From: Alcaligenaceae bacterium SAGV5
Lineage (GTDB): Bacteria; Pseudomonadota; Gammaproteobacteria; Burkholderiales; Burkholderiaceae_B
Length of the DNA stretch: 64,000 nt
Assembly: GCA_009360345.1 (NCBI GenBank)
Contig: SPDP01000001.1
Coordinates: 1,736,001-1,800,000, forward strand
Direction: 5' to 3'
Positions 1 through 8,630 of the stretch are shown in pieces. Each line of letters begins with the position of its first letter. Position 1 is the stretch's first letter. A program made the position numbers and the translations under genes. The notes beneath the pieces are model-generated. The model did no database searches. It was given only the letters and a program-made list of their open reading frames with translations, and was not told the origin of the DNA.

Positions 1-545
1 ATGCCGGAAAAGAACAAGGCCTTGCGGATACCCAGCCGGTGCCAGGCCACCAGCGCCGGCGCATGCCAGAACAGCCCCGCGATGATCACGTAAAAGAGGC
101 CGAACAAGGCGATGGGGGCACGCATGGCCGCCAGCACCGCGCCCACGTCGTCGGATGACAGCCCGGACATCGCCTCGCTCAGGCCGTCGGCGAAAGGCAG
201 GAAGGCGGCCAGGCCCGCCACCAGCACGGCGGCCACGTACAGGACGCCCATCGCCGCGAGCTTCTTGAACAGACCCGGCGCCTTGAGCACCCCGAACAGG
301 CGCAGGGGCAGCACCGTGTGGCCCTGTTCGATGGCGCGGCAGGCCTCCAGGGTCATGACGGTGATCGCCGGCATGCCGGCGACGAACAGCAGGGGCCCGA
401 TGGGAGCGAGGATGCTGGCCACCAAGACCATGAAACCGACGGTCAGGGCCCAGGTAAACATCGCCATGGGCTGGAGGCGGAACAGGGCGAGCCCGTCGCG
501 CACCCATTGCCAGCCAGCGCCGGGTGCCAGGGAGGCGGCTTGCAT
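1..545 (-). CDS. BPSS1780-family membrane protein, partial (C-terminus outside window)
   Basis: The frame is open from an ATG at 543-545 to the window edge, so only the N-terminal ~181 residues are visible. The start MQAASLAPGAGWQWVRDGL is followed by several long hydrophobic stretches (for example FTWALTVGFMVLVASILAP, then LLFVAGMPAITVMT), as in a polytopic inner-membrane protein. The Trp-rich N-terminus followed by LFRLQP is what I recall of the BPSS1780 family, whose function is unknown. It lies 77 nt downstream of the homoserine kinase gene on the same strand and may be co-transcribed with it. The family call rests on recognition and not on a catalytic motif. Confidence 0.7.
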   Translation of the reverse strand, partial: MQAASLAPGAGWQWVRDGLALFRLQPMAMFTWALTVGFMVLVASILAPIGPLLFVAGMPAITVMTLEACRAIEQGHTVLPLRLFGVLKAPGLFKKLAAMGVLYVAAVLVAGLAAFLPFADGLSEAMSGLSSDDVGAVLAAMRAPIALFGLFYVIIAGLFWHAPALVAWHRLGIRKALFFSG

Positions 546-622
546 CAGCGGCCTCCCTGCTGGTTCTGGATGCGTGCGCGGGCCCTTGTCGGCGCGCGCC
601 GGTAGGAAAGATGTGTCATGGT

Positions 623-1591
623 TCAGGGAAGCGGAAAAAGATCGCCGTCGCGCCGCAGGCGCAGGATGCGTTCGAAATGAGTGGGGTCGTGCGGCGTCAG
701 GGTCTGCGCCGGGCGCGGCAGGTGGAAATCGCGCAACCGGGACATCCAGAAACGCAGCGCGGCGGCCCGCAGCACGGTGCGCCACGAGGCGCGTTCCCCG
801 TCCGTCAGCGGCCGCACCTGGTCGTAGGCGCTCAGCAGCGCCTGGGCAAGCTCGGGCTGGAAGGCGCCGCTGGCGTGGGCGATGCACCAGTCGTTGGCGC
901 ATACCGCCAGATCGAACAGCCAGGTATCGCAGCCGGCGAAGTAGAAATCGATGAAGCCGCCCAGCACGGGCGCGTCACGCGTGCCGGCGAACAGGACGTT
1001 GTCGCGGAACAGGTCGCAGTGCGCCGGGCCCCGAGGCAGCTCGTGGTAGGCCGCGGTCTGGGCGAAGGCCGTCTGGACATCGATCTCGTCGCGCAGGATG
1101 GCGGCGGTGCCCGGATCCAGGTAGGGGGCGACGACGGGCGCGGTCTCCTGCCACCAGGCGAGTCCGAGCAGATTGGGTTGCACCGACGGGAAGCCGCGTC
1201 CGGCCAGGTGCATGCGGGCGAGCGTGGCGCCGACCTGCTCGCAATGGGCGGGCAGCGGCGACATTTCGCATTTGCCCGGCAGCAGGGTGGCGATGGTGCA
1301 GGGCTTGCCGTTCAGCTCGGCCAGCCGGCGTCCGTCGTGCGCGGCCTGGGGATGGGGGACGGGTATCCCGTGTTCCGCCAGGTGGGTCATCAGGTCGATG
1401 TAGAACGGCAATTGTTCGCGCGTCAGGCGCTCGAACAGCGTCAGCACATACTCGCCCTGGCTGGTCGTGAGGAAATAATTGGTGTTCTCGATGCCGGACG
1501 GGATGCCGCGCAGGGCGCGCAGCTCGCCCAGCGTATAGTCGGCAAGCAGGTCGCGGGCATCCGTTTCGGTGACGGGGGTGAAGACGGCCAT
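623..1591 (-). CDS. thrB: Homoserine kinase, ThrB type II
   Basis: Phosphorylates L-homoserine to O-phosphohomoserine in threonine biosynthesis; cytoplasmic. The 322-residue protein starts MAVFTPVTETDARDLL and has the aminoglycoside-phosphotransferase-like fold of type II ThrB. A nucleotide-contact segment (GIENTNYFLTT) lies near the N-terminus. The Brenner-type catalytic motif HCDLFRDNVLF is followed by the metal-binding GFIDFYFAG. I chose the ATG at 1589-1591, because the upstream in-frame extension (MRVNRRSPPLS) is low-complexity and not family-like. The length is normal for beta-proteobacterial ThrB. A membrane-protein gene follows after 77 nt. Confidence 0.92.
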   Translation of the reverse strand: MAVFTPVTETDARDLLADYTLGELRALRGIPSGIENTNYFLTTSQGEYVLTLFERLTREQLPFYIDLMTHLAEHGIPVPHPQAAHDGRRLAELNGKPCTIATLLPGKCEMSPLPAHCEQVGATLARMHLAGRGFPSVQPNLLGLAWWQETAPVVAPYLDPGTAAILRDEIDVQTAFAQTAAYHELPRGPAHCDLFRDNVLFAGTRDAPVLGGFIDFYFAGCDTWLFDLAVCANDWCIAHASGAFQPELAQALLSAYDQVRPLTDGERASWRTVLRAAALRFWMSRLRDFHLPRPAQTLTPHDPTHFERILRLRRDGDLFPLP

Positions 1592-1676
1592 GGATAAGCG
1601 GGATAAGGGCGGGGATCGACGATTTACCCGCATTCTAGCGTCATCGTCCCCGCCGCCGGCCCGCTCGTCGCAGACG

Positions 1677-2480
1677 CTACAGGTTCAACAGCCGCTCTCG
1701 CTCGCCCGCGGACTGGGTGAACCCTTCGTGCTGGTAGAAATCGAAGATGGCATCGACGATCGCCTGGGGATCGTCGATGACCTGCAGCAGGTCGGGGTCG
1801 TCCGGCGATATCAGGCCCTGCGCCAGCGGCTGGGCGCGGATCCAGTCCACCAGGCCCCGCCAGTACTCGGAACCGACCAGGATGATGGGCATCTTCCGGC
1901 TCTTGTTGGTCTGCACCAGCGTCAGCGCCTCGAACAGTTCGTCCAGCGTGCCGTAGCCGCCCGGCAGCACCACATAGGCCGAGGTGAACTTGACGAAGGC
2001 CACCTTGCGCGGGAAGAAGTGGCGGAAGAACAGGCTGATGTTCTGGTAGGCGTTGTTCGACTGCTCGTGCGGCAGTTCGATGTTCAGCCCGACACTGGGG
2101 CTGGGGCCCTCGTAGGCGCCTTTGTTGGCCGCTTCCATGATGCCGGGGCCACCGCCCGAAATGACGGAGAAGCCCGCCTCGGACAGCTTGCGGGCGATCA
2201 GCTCGGCCATTTGGTAGCGGGGGTCGTCGGCGGGGATGCGGGCGCTGCCGAAAATGCTGACCGCCGGCCGGATCTGCGCGAGGCGTTCGGACGCCTCGAA
2301 GAACTCTGACATAATCCCCAGGACATGCCATGACTCGCGTGCCTTGGTGGCGGTGGCGCGTTCCACGCTCACCACGTCCCGCAGGCCGGGGATGCGTCCG
2401 GGTTTCTTCGGAACGTTCTCGCTGTCCCGGGAGCTGTCGTGGGTTTCCTTGCCTATTTCGATTTCTCTGTGTTTGATCAT
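1677..2480 (-). CDS. LOG-family (TIGR00730) nucleoside 5'-monophosphate phosphoribohydrolase-like protein
   Basis: About 267 residues with the Rossmann-like lysine-decarboxylase-like (LOG) fold. The signatures SGGGPGIMEAANKGA and PGGYGTLDE (PGGxGTxxE) are both present. Characterised family members cleave the N-glycosidic bond of cytokinin riboside monophosphates or purine nucleotides; the bacterial substrate here is unknown. Residues 1-45 form a charged N-terminal extension before ARESWHV, as in longer beta-proteobacterial members. Two in-frame ATGs (2486 and 2480) lie inside a palindrome shared with the polA start, so the start is uncertain. Neither has a convincing Shine-Dalgarno sequence. 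Confidence 0.85.
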   Translation of the reverse strand: MIKHREIEIGKETHDSSRDSENVPKKPGRIPGLRDVVSVERATATKARESWHVLGIMSEFFEASERLAQIRPAVSIFGSARIPADDPRYQMAELIARKLSEAGFSVISGGGPGIMEAANKGAYEGPSPSVGLNIELPHEQSNNAYQNISLFFRHFFPRKVAFVKFTSAYVVLPGGYGTLDELFEALTLVQTNKSRKMPIILVGSEYWRGLVDWIRAQPLAQGLISPDDPDLLQVIDDPQAIVDAIFDFYQHEGFTQSAGERERLLNL

Positions 2481-2486
2481 GATCAA
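2473..2486. repeat. 14-bp palindrome containing the divergent polA and LOG-gene start codons
   Basis: TTGATCATGATCAA is a perfect palindrome. It carries ATG codons on both strands, so polA (plus) and the LOG-family gene (minus) begin in it and have no intergenic DNA. Each gene's promoter would then lie in the other's coding sequence, unless the LOG start is further in. Confidence 0.8.
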
Positions 2487-5199
2487 GACGTTGCTGTTGG
2501 TGGACGGGTCCAGCTACCTCTATCGCGCATACCACGCCCTGCCGGACCTGCGCAACGCGCAAGGAGAACCGACCGGGGCGCTGTACGGCGTGCTGAATAT
2601 GCTGCGCCGCGCACTGAACGATCATAAGGCAGACTACCTCGCCTGCATTTTCGATGCGCCGGGCAAGACTTTCCGCGACGACCTCTATCCCGAGTACAAG
2701 GCCACCCGCGCCAGCATGCCGGAAGACCTGGCGCGCCAGGTCGGGCCGATTGTCGAGGCCATACGCGCCCAGGGCTGGCCGGTCTTCGCCATCGAGGGGG
2801 TCGAGGCCGACGACGTCATCGGCACCCTGGCCCTCCAGGCCGCGGGGCAGGGCATACATAGCGTCGTCTCCACCGGCGACAAGGACATGGCGCAACTGGT
2901 CAATGACCACGTGACGCTGGTCAACACCATGACTGCCGAGACGCTGGATGCCGACGGCGTGCTGAAGAAGTTCGGCGTACCGCCCGAGCGCATCGTGGAT
3001 TACCTGATGCTGATCGGCGATTCGGTCGACAACGTACCCGGCGTGGAAAAGGTCGGGCCCAAGACGGCGGCCAAGTGGCTCGCCCAGTATGGCACGTTGG
3101 AGGCGCTGGTGGCGCAGGCCGAGACCGTCAAGGGCGTGGCGGGGACCAACCTGCGCGCGGCGATCCCGAATTTCGAGCTGACGCGTTCCCTGATCACCAT
3201 CCGCACCGATTGCGACCTGAGCGCGCACATTCCCGGCCTGGACGCGCTCACCATGCGCGAAGTGGACCGCGAGAAGCTCGAGGTCATGTACGAGCGCTAC
3301 GGTTTTCGCACCTGGCTGCGCGAGCTGACGGGCGACGAGTCGCGCATTCCCGAGGGCGATTCGCGCGTGCAGGTCGACGCGCCGGCCGCGCCGGAAACGG
3401 TGAGCTACGAGACGGTCAGCGACTGGGCCGCCTTCGACCGCTGGCTGGCCGCCATCCAGGCGGCGCCGCTGGTCGCCCTGGACACCGAGACCGATTCGCT
3501 GGTGGAAATGGAAGCCCGCCTGGTGGGCCTGTCCATCGCGGTCAGGCCGGGCGAGGCCTGCTACATCCCGCTGGCCCACCGGCATCCGGACGCCGGCGAG
3601 CAACTACCCAAGGACGAAGTGCTGGCGCGCCTGGCGCCCTGGCTGGAGAATGCCGACGCCGCCAAGCTGCTGCACAACGCCAAGTACGATACGCACGTCT
3701 TCGCCAACGCCGGCGTGGCGCTGCGCGGCGTGGCGCATGACACCATGCTCGAAGCCTATGTGCTGGAATCGCATCGCAGCGTGTCGCTGGACGACCTGTC
3801 GCAGCGCTGGCTGGGGCGCAAGGGCCTGTCCTTCGTCGACGTATGCGGCAAGGGCGTCAACCAGATCTGCTTCGACGAGGTGGCCATCGACGTGGCCACC
3901 CGGTATGCCTGCGAAGACGTCGACTACACGCTCCAGCTGCATGCCACGCTGTACCCGCGCATCGAGGCGGACGCCGGCCTGGCGCGCATCTATGCCATCG
4001 AACTGCCCGTGTCGCGCGTGCTGACCGTCGTCGAGCGCAACGGCGTGCGCATCGATCCGGAAGAACTGGGCCGGCAGAGCCATGCCATCGGCCAGGAACT
4101 ACTGGTGCTCGAACAGCGCGCCTATGAGCTGGCGGGGCAGCCCTTCAACCTGAACTCGCCCAAGCAACTGGGCGAGATCCTGTTCGGCAAGCTGCAGTTG
4201 CCGGTGGTCAAGAAGACCGCGGGCGGCGCGCCGTCCACCGACGAGGACGTGCTGAGCAAGCTGGCCGAGGACTACCCGCTGCCGCAGGCATTGCTGAGCT
4301 ACCGCGGCCTGGCCAAGCTCAAGTCCACCTATACCGACAAGCTGCCCAAGATGATCAATGCCCGGACCCGGCGCGTGCACACCAGCTACGCCCAGGCAGC
4401 GGTGGTCACGGGGCGGCTGGCCTCCAGCGATCCCAATCTGCAGAACATCCCGGTGCGTACACCCGAGGGCCGGCGCGTGCGCGAGGCCTTCGTGGCCGAT
4501 CCGGGCAACCTGATCATGTCGGCCGATTACTCGCAGATCGAACTGCGCATCATGGCCCACATCTCCGGCGACGAAAACCTGCTGGCGGCCTTCGCGCGCG
4601 GCGAGGACATCCATCGCGCCACCGCGGCCGAGATCTTCGCCGTCCAGCCCGAAGCGGTCAACGCCGAGCAGCGCCGTTACGCCAAGGTCATCAACTTCGG
4701 CCTCATCTACGGCATGAGCGCCTTCGGCCTGGCCGGCAACCTCGGCATCACGCGCGACGCGGCCAAGCACTATATCGACCGCTATTTCGCCCGCTACCCC
4801 GGCGTCGCGCGCTACATGGACGACACGCGCGAACAGGCGCGGGAGCGAGGCTACGTCGAAACCGTCTTCGGCCGCCGCCTGTGGCTGCCCGAAATCCGGG
4901 GCGGCAGCGGCCCCCGCCGCCAGGCCGCCGAACGCGCCGCCATCAACGCCCCCATGCAGGGCACCGCGGCCGACCTCATCAAGATGGCCATGGTCGCCGT
5001 GCAGGACTGGCTGGACGCCGATCGGCTGGGCGCGCGCCTGGTCATGCAGGTGCACGACGAACTGGTCCTGGAAGTCCCGCGCGAGGAAAGCGAGATCGTC
5101 GCCCGTCGCCTGCCCGAGATGATGTGCAACGTGGCCGAACTGAAGGTGCCGCTGGTGGCCGAGGTGGGCTCGGGCTACACGTGGGAACAGGCGCACTGA
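2479..5199 (+). CDS. polA: DNA polymerase I
   Basis: Repair and Okazaki-fragment-processing polymerase, 906 residues, with all three domains. An N-terminal 5'-3' exonuclease (LLLVDGSSYLYRAYHAL, then VEADDVIGTLA) is followed by a 3'-5' exonuclease that keeps its metal-binding DTETDS (LVALDTETDSLVEME). The C-terminal family-A polymerase has motif A (SADYSQIELR, near residue 681), the O-helix (RRYAKVINFGLIYG) and motif C (MQVHDELVLEVP, near 858). The start is MIKTLLLVDGSS at 2479; a longer upstream frame is antisense to the LOG gene and is not family-like. The start codon overlaps the divergent gene. Confidence 0.98.
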   Translation: MIKTLLLVDGSSYLYRAYHALPDLRNAQGEPTGALYGVLNMLRRALNDHKADYLACIFDAPGKTFRDDLYPEYKATRASMPEDLARQVGPIVEAIRAQGWPVFAIEGVEADDVIGTLALQAAGQGIHSVVSTGDKDMAQLVNDHVTLVNTMTAETLDADGVLKKFGVPPERIVDYLMLIGDSVDNVPGVEKVGPKTAAKWLAQYGTLEALVAQAETVKGVAGTNLRAAIPNFELTRSLITIRTDCDLSAHIPGLDALTMREVDREKLEVMYERYGFRTWLRELTGDESRIPEGDSRVQVDAPAAPETVSYETVSDWAAFDRWLAAIQAAPLVALDTETDSLVEMEARLVGLSIAVRPGEACYIPLAHRHPDAGEQLPKDEVLARLAPWLENADAAKLLHNAKYDTHVFANAGVALRGVAHDTMLEAYVLESHRSVSLDDLSQRWLGRKGLSFVDVCGKGVNQICFDEVAIDVATRYACEDVDYTLQLHATLYPRIEADAGLARIYAIELPVSRVLTVVERNGVRIDPEELGRQSHAIGQELLVLEQRAYELAGQPFNLNSPKQLGEILFGKLQLPVVKKTAGGAPSTDEDVLSKLAEDYPLPQALLSYRGLAKLKSTYTDKLPKMINARTRRVHTSYAQAAVVTGRLASSDPNLQNIPVRTPEGRRVREAFVADPGNLIMSADYSQIELRIMAHISGDENLLAAFARGEDIHRATAAEIFAVQPEAVNAEQRRYAKVINFGLIYGMSAFGLAGNLGITRDAAKHYIDRYFARYPGVARYMDDTREQARERGYVETVFGRRLWLPEIRGGSGPRRQAAERAAINAPMQGTAADLIKMAMVAVQDWLDADRLGARLVMQVHDELVLEVPREESEIVARRLPEMMCNVAELKVPLVAEVGSGYTWEQAH

Positions 5200-5265
5200 G
5201 CGGGGTGGAGCGGAGGGCGCCCAAACGGCCGTGTTCGGAACGCCAGGCGCTGCCAAGGCCGGCGA

Positions 5266-5481
5266 TCAGTTCCGAACCAGTATCCGCGTCCCGTCCATTG
5301 CCACGACCTGCCCGGCCCGTATCTTGCAGGTCTTGCGCAACTCCACCTTGCCATCCACCTTCACCATCCCCGCCGCGACCAGCGCCTTCCCCGCGCCTCC
5401 CGAGTCGGCAAGCCCCGTGAGCTTGAGCAAATCGCACAATGGCACAAACTCGCCCGTGAGCGTGAACGTAATCGAAGACAT
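5266..5481 (-). CDS. Small RNA-binding S4-domain protein (YbcJ/YaaA-like)
   Basis: A 71-residue protein made almost entirely of one S4 RNA-binding fold: FVPLCDLLKLTGLADSGG, GKALVAAGMVKVDG, then ELRKTCKIRAGQVVAMDG. E. coli YbcJ and Gram-positive YaaA are similar single-domain S4 proteins of unclear role, probably RNA-associated. It is convergent with polA (66 nt apart) and divergent from trpS. It stands alone and I see no operon partner. Confidence 0.85.
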   Translation of the reverse strand: MSSITFTLTGEFVPLCDLLKLTGLADSGGAGKALVAAGMVKVDGKVELRKTCKIRAGQVVAMDGTRILVRN

Positions 5482-5600
5482 GACCGGCCTGGGAAGGTAA
5501 AAGGCAATCCGCCATTATCCGCCATGGCCGGGCGGGCGCCTTGCACGGGAGGTACACTGCGGCTCTACGTTCCATCTTCCCGCTTGTCGCGCTCCGACCC

Positions 5601-6959
5601 ATGAGAACCCGCATCCTCACCGGCATCACCACCACCGGCACGCCCCACCTGGGCAACTACGTGGGCGCCATCCGCCCCGCCGTCCAGGCGAGCCGCAACG
5701 ACGACAACGATGCCTTCTTCTTCATGGCCGACTACCACGCGCTCATCAAGTGCGAGGATCCCGCGCGCCTGCAGCGCTCGCGCCTGCAGATCGCCGCGAC
5801 GTGGCTGGCCGCCGGGCTGGACCCCAGTCGGGTCACCTTCTACCGGCAGTCCGACCTGCCCGAGATCCCTCAGTTGTGCTGGCTGCTGACCTGCGTCACG
5901 GCCAAGGGCCTGATGAACCGCGCCCATGCCTACAAGGCGGCGGTGGACCAGAACGTGGCCGACAACGAGGATCCGGACGCTGGCGTCACGATGGGGCTGT
6001 TCTCGTATCCCGTGCTGATGGCCGCTGACATCCTGCTGTTCAACGCGCACCGGGTGCCGGTGGGCCGCGACCAGATCCAGCATATCGAGATGGCGCGCGA
6101 CATCGCCCAGCGGTTCAGCCACCTGTACGGCGGCGGCCGCGAACTGTTCGTGCTGCCCGAGGCGCAGATCGACGAGGCCGTGGCCACCCTGCCGGGCCTG
6201 GACGGACGCAAGATGTCCAAGAGCTACAACAACACCATTCCGTTGTTCGAGGGCGGCGCCAGGCACCTGCGCGACGCCATCGGCCGCATCGTGACCGATT
6301 CGCGCCTGCCGGGCGAACCCAAGGATCCGGACAATTCGCAGCTCTACACGATCTACCGGGCCTTCGCCGCCGACGGCGAAGCCGCCGCGTTCCGGCGCTC
6401 GCTGGAAGAGGGCATGGGCTGGGGCGATGCCAAGCAGGCGCTGTACGAGCGCATCGAGCGCGAAGTCGGGCCGATGCGCGAGCGCTACGACATCCTGATG
6501 GCCAGGCCGGACGACATCGAGGACATCCTGCTGGACGGGGCGCGCAAGGCGCGCGCCATCGGCGGACCGTTCCTTGCCGAACTGCGGGCCGCCGTGGGGC
6601 TGGATACCCCGCGCGCGACTTCTCCCGCGCAGTCCGCCAAGAAGAAGGCTGGCAAGCAGGCCCGCTTCGTCAGTTTCCGCGACGATGGCGGCCGCTTCCG
6701 CTTCCGCTTCCTGGCGGCCGACGGGCAGGATCTGCTGTTGTCCGAAGCCCACGCGGACGCGCAGGCCGCCGGAGCGGTCATCAAGCAACTGCGCGCCTTG
6801 GCCGATCCGGTCCGGATGATCCGGGCGGAAGGGGATTCCTATGTGCTGGAACTGGGAGGCGCGGTGGTCGCGCGTGGTTCCGGCTTCGCCGATGCCGCCG
6901 GCCGCGATGCCGCGCTGGACAAGCTGGTCGCCGAGCTGCGCGCGCTGGCCGCCGAGTAA
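5601..6959 (+). CDS. trpS: Tryptophan--tRNA ligase with C-terminal extension
   Basis: Charges tRNA-Trp; class Ic synthetase of 452 residues. The HIGH-type motif is HLGN (residues 16-19) and the KMSKS loop is KMSKS near 204-208. The start MRTRILTGITTTG at 5601 was chosen because the upstream extension is not conserved-looking. Compact bacterial TrpS is about 330 residues. Here a lysine/alanine linker (SAKKKAGKQ) near 355 leads into a ~95-residue C-terminal module (FRFRFLAADGQDLLLSE...). That module resembles the UPF0339/YegP-type repeat and sits where longer beta-proteobacterial TrpS proteins carry an extension. The domain assignment of the tail is inference. Confidence 0.95.
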   Translation: MRTRILTGITTTGTPHLGNYVGAIRPAVQASRNDDNDAFFFMADYHALIKCEDPARLQRSRLQIAATWLAAGLDPSRVTFYRQSDLPEIPQLCWLLTCVTAKGLMNRAHAYKAAVDQNVADNEDPDAGVTMGLFSYPVLMAADILLFNAHRVPVGRDQIQHIEMARDIAQRFSHLYGGGRELFVLPEAQIDEAVATLPGLDGRKMSKSYNNTIPLFEGGARHLRDAIGRIVTDSRLPGEPKDPDNSQLYTIYRAFAADGEAAAFRRSLEEGMGWGDAKQALYERIEREVGPMRERYDILMARPDDIEDILLDGARKARAIGGPFLAELRAAVGLDTPRATSPAQSAKKKAGKQARFVSFRDDGGRFRFRFLAADGQDLLLSEAHADAQAAGAVIKQLRALADPVRMIRAEGDSYVLELGGAVVARGSGFADAAGRDAALDKLVAELRALAAE

Positions 6960-7034
6960 GCGGCCGGCCAGCGCCGGCGGAAGGGGGCCCGGACGGTTTC
7001 CGGGCGTGGTCGATGTTTGCAAGGGTCCGTCGAC

Positions 7035-7664
7035 GTGGCACAGTTTTTCTCGGTTCATCCTCAAAATCCCCAACTGCGCCTGCTCAAGCAGGCGGTCCAG
7101 TTGATCCGGGCCGGCGGGCTGGTGGCCATTCCCACCGACTCCAGCTACGCCCTCGTGGCGCCGCTGGACGACAAGCATGCGGCCGAGGCGCTTCGGCGGC
7201 TGCGGGGCGTGGACGAGCGGCACCACCTGACCGTGCTGTGCCGGGACCTGGCCGAGATCGGCCAGTTCGCCCACGTCGACAACCAGCAATACCGCTTGCT
7301 GAAGGCGGCGACTCCCGGGCCGTGGACCTTCATCCTCGAGGCCACGCGCGAGGTGCCGCGCCGGCTGTCCCATCCTTCGCGCAAGACCATAGGCATACGC
7401 GTGCCGGATCACCCGATCGCGCTCAGCCTGCTGGAGGAAATGGGCGCGCCGCTGCTGTCCAGCACGCTGATTCCCGCGAACGAGGATGAGCCGCTCAACG
7501 ACGCCGAGCAGATCCGCGAACGTTACGAGCATGAGCTGGCGGCGGTGGTCGACGGGGGCGCCTGTCCCTTCGAGCCGACGACCGTGGTGGACCTGACCGG
7601 CGCGGAGCCCGAGGTCCTGCGCCGCGGACGCGGCGATCCCGCCACGCTGGGCATCACGGCGTAA
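7035..7664 (+). CDS. Sua5/YciO/YrdC-family protein (threonylcarbamoyl-AMP synthase-like)
   Basis: About 209 residues of the YrdC/Sua5 fold: FSVHPQNPQLRLLKQAVQ, then GGLVAIPTDSSYALVAPL, TPGPWTFILEAT, and the late IGIRVPDHPIA with SSTLIP. Sua5/TsaC makes threonylcarbamoyl-AMP for tRNA t6A37. YciO-type paralogues share the fold with uncertain function, and the N-terminus here looks closer to YciO (AQFFSVHPQNP). I chose GTG at 7035 (VAQFF) over the upstream in-frame start at 7017. It lies between trpS and an M50 protease gene on the same strand. Confidence 0.85.
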   Translation: MAQFFSVHPQNPQLRLLKQAVQLIRAGGLVAIPTDSSYALVAPLDDKHAAEALRRLRGVDERHHLTVLCRDLAEIGQFAHVDNQQYRLLKAATPGPWTFILEATREVPRRLSHPSRKTIGIRVPDHPIALSLLEEMGAPLLSSTLIPANEDEPLNDAEQIRERYEHELAAVVDGGACPFEPTTVVDLTGAEPEVLRRGRGDPATLGITA

Positions 7665-7728
7665 TCCCGGGGGCGGAAATGCACGCCGCCGTCTGTGGAC
7701 GGCCATGCTCTGCCGCTACAATGCCGCG

Positions 7729-8376
7729 ATGGATTCCATCATTCAGACAATCGCGGTCTATGCGATCCCGTTGATCTTCGCCATCACCCTGCACGAAGCC
7801 GCCCACGGATACGTGGCGCGCATGTTCGGGGACGACACGGCCACCCAGGCCGGACGCGTGACGCTCAATCCGATCAAGCACATCGATCCGGTCGGCACCC
7901 TGCTGGTGCCGGCGGTCATCCTCCTGACCAGCAAGCTGCTGGGCGGGGCGGGCCTGCTGTTCGGCTGGGCCAAGCCGGTGCCCGTCGATTTCAGTCGCCT
8001 GCGCCGGCCCAAGCAGGACATGCTCTGGGTGGCCGCCGCCGGCCCCGGCATCAACCTCGTCATGGCCATCATCTGGGCGGTCGGCCTCAAGCTCATGGTC
8101 CAGTCCGGCGTGAACGAAACCTTCTTCGTCGCCATGGCGGTGGCGGGCGTGCAGGTCAACCTGATGCTGATGGCCCTGAACCTGTTGCCCATTCCGCCGC
8201 TCGACGGTGGCCGCATCGTCTTCAGCCTGCTGCCCCACGGCCTGGCCTGGAAATATTCCAAGATCGAACCCTACGGCATGATGATCCTGATCGTGCTGCT
8301 GATGACCGGCATGCTGGGCTTCCTGGTCCAGCCCATGCTGGCCCTGGGCGACGCCATCGTCAGATTGTTCATTTGA
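7729..8376 (+). CDS. Site-2 protease-family (M50) membrane metalloprotease
   Basis: A 215-residue polytopic membrane protein of the short M50/S2P class (YwhC-like). The zinc motif HEAAH lies at residues 22-26 inside the first hydrophobic segment. A later NLLPIPPLDGGRI supplies the conserved NxxPxPxLDGG element that carries the third metal ligand. The start MDSIIQTIAVYAIP is at 7729. No PDZ domain is present, so this is not an RseP orthologue. The substrate is unknown. A 184-bp inverted repeat directly after the stop codon separates it from dapA. Confidence 0.9.
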   Translation: MDSIIQTIAVYAIPLIFAITLHEAAHGYVARMFGDDTATQAGRVTLNPIKHIDPVGTLLVPAVILLTSKLLGGAGLLFGWAKPVPVDFSRLRRPKQDMLWVAAAGPGINLVMAIIWAVGLKLMVQSGVNETFFVAMAVAGVQVNLMLMALNLLPIPPLDGGRIVFSLLPHGLAWKYSKIEPYGMMILIVLLMTGMLGFLVQPMLALGDAIVRLFI

Positions 8377-8560
8377 CCCCCCCTACGCGCTTCGCGCGCC
8401 CCCCAGGGGGCGAAACCAGCGGACCGGCAAAGCCGGATCCGCGGTTTCCTGGGATTGGTACGAATTGCTTGATTCGTACTAGATCCAGGATGCGGAGGAT
8501 CCGGCTCCGCCGGTCCACCCGCATCGCCCCCTGGGGGGCGCGCGAAGCGCGTAGGGGGGG
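8377..8560. repeat. 184-bp composite inverted repeat of the GC-rich intergenic repeat family
   Basis: Two copies of the dispersed intergenic unit face each other. The left arm runs from C7TACGCGCTTCGCGCG through a GGACCGGC..GCCGGATCC core. The right arm is its approximate reverse complement and ends in GCGCGAAGCGCGTAGGGGGGG. The centre is a perfect 8-bp hairpin, GTACGAAT / ATTCGTAC (8458-8479) with a 6-nt loop. The transcript could fold into one very long hairpin. It begins 1 nt after the protease stop codon and probably insulates dapA from upstream transcription (inference). Confidence 0.85.
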
Positions 8561-8630
8561 AGCGGCTACAGGCGGTATACTCCATTGATTTCCCATTTCG
8601 TCGTCCCGTTTCGGGCCACCCTGGCAGCGT

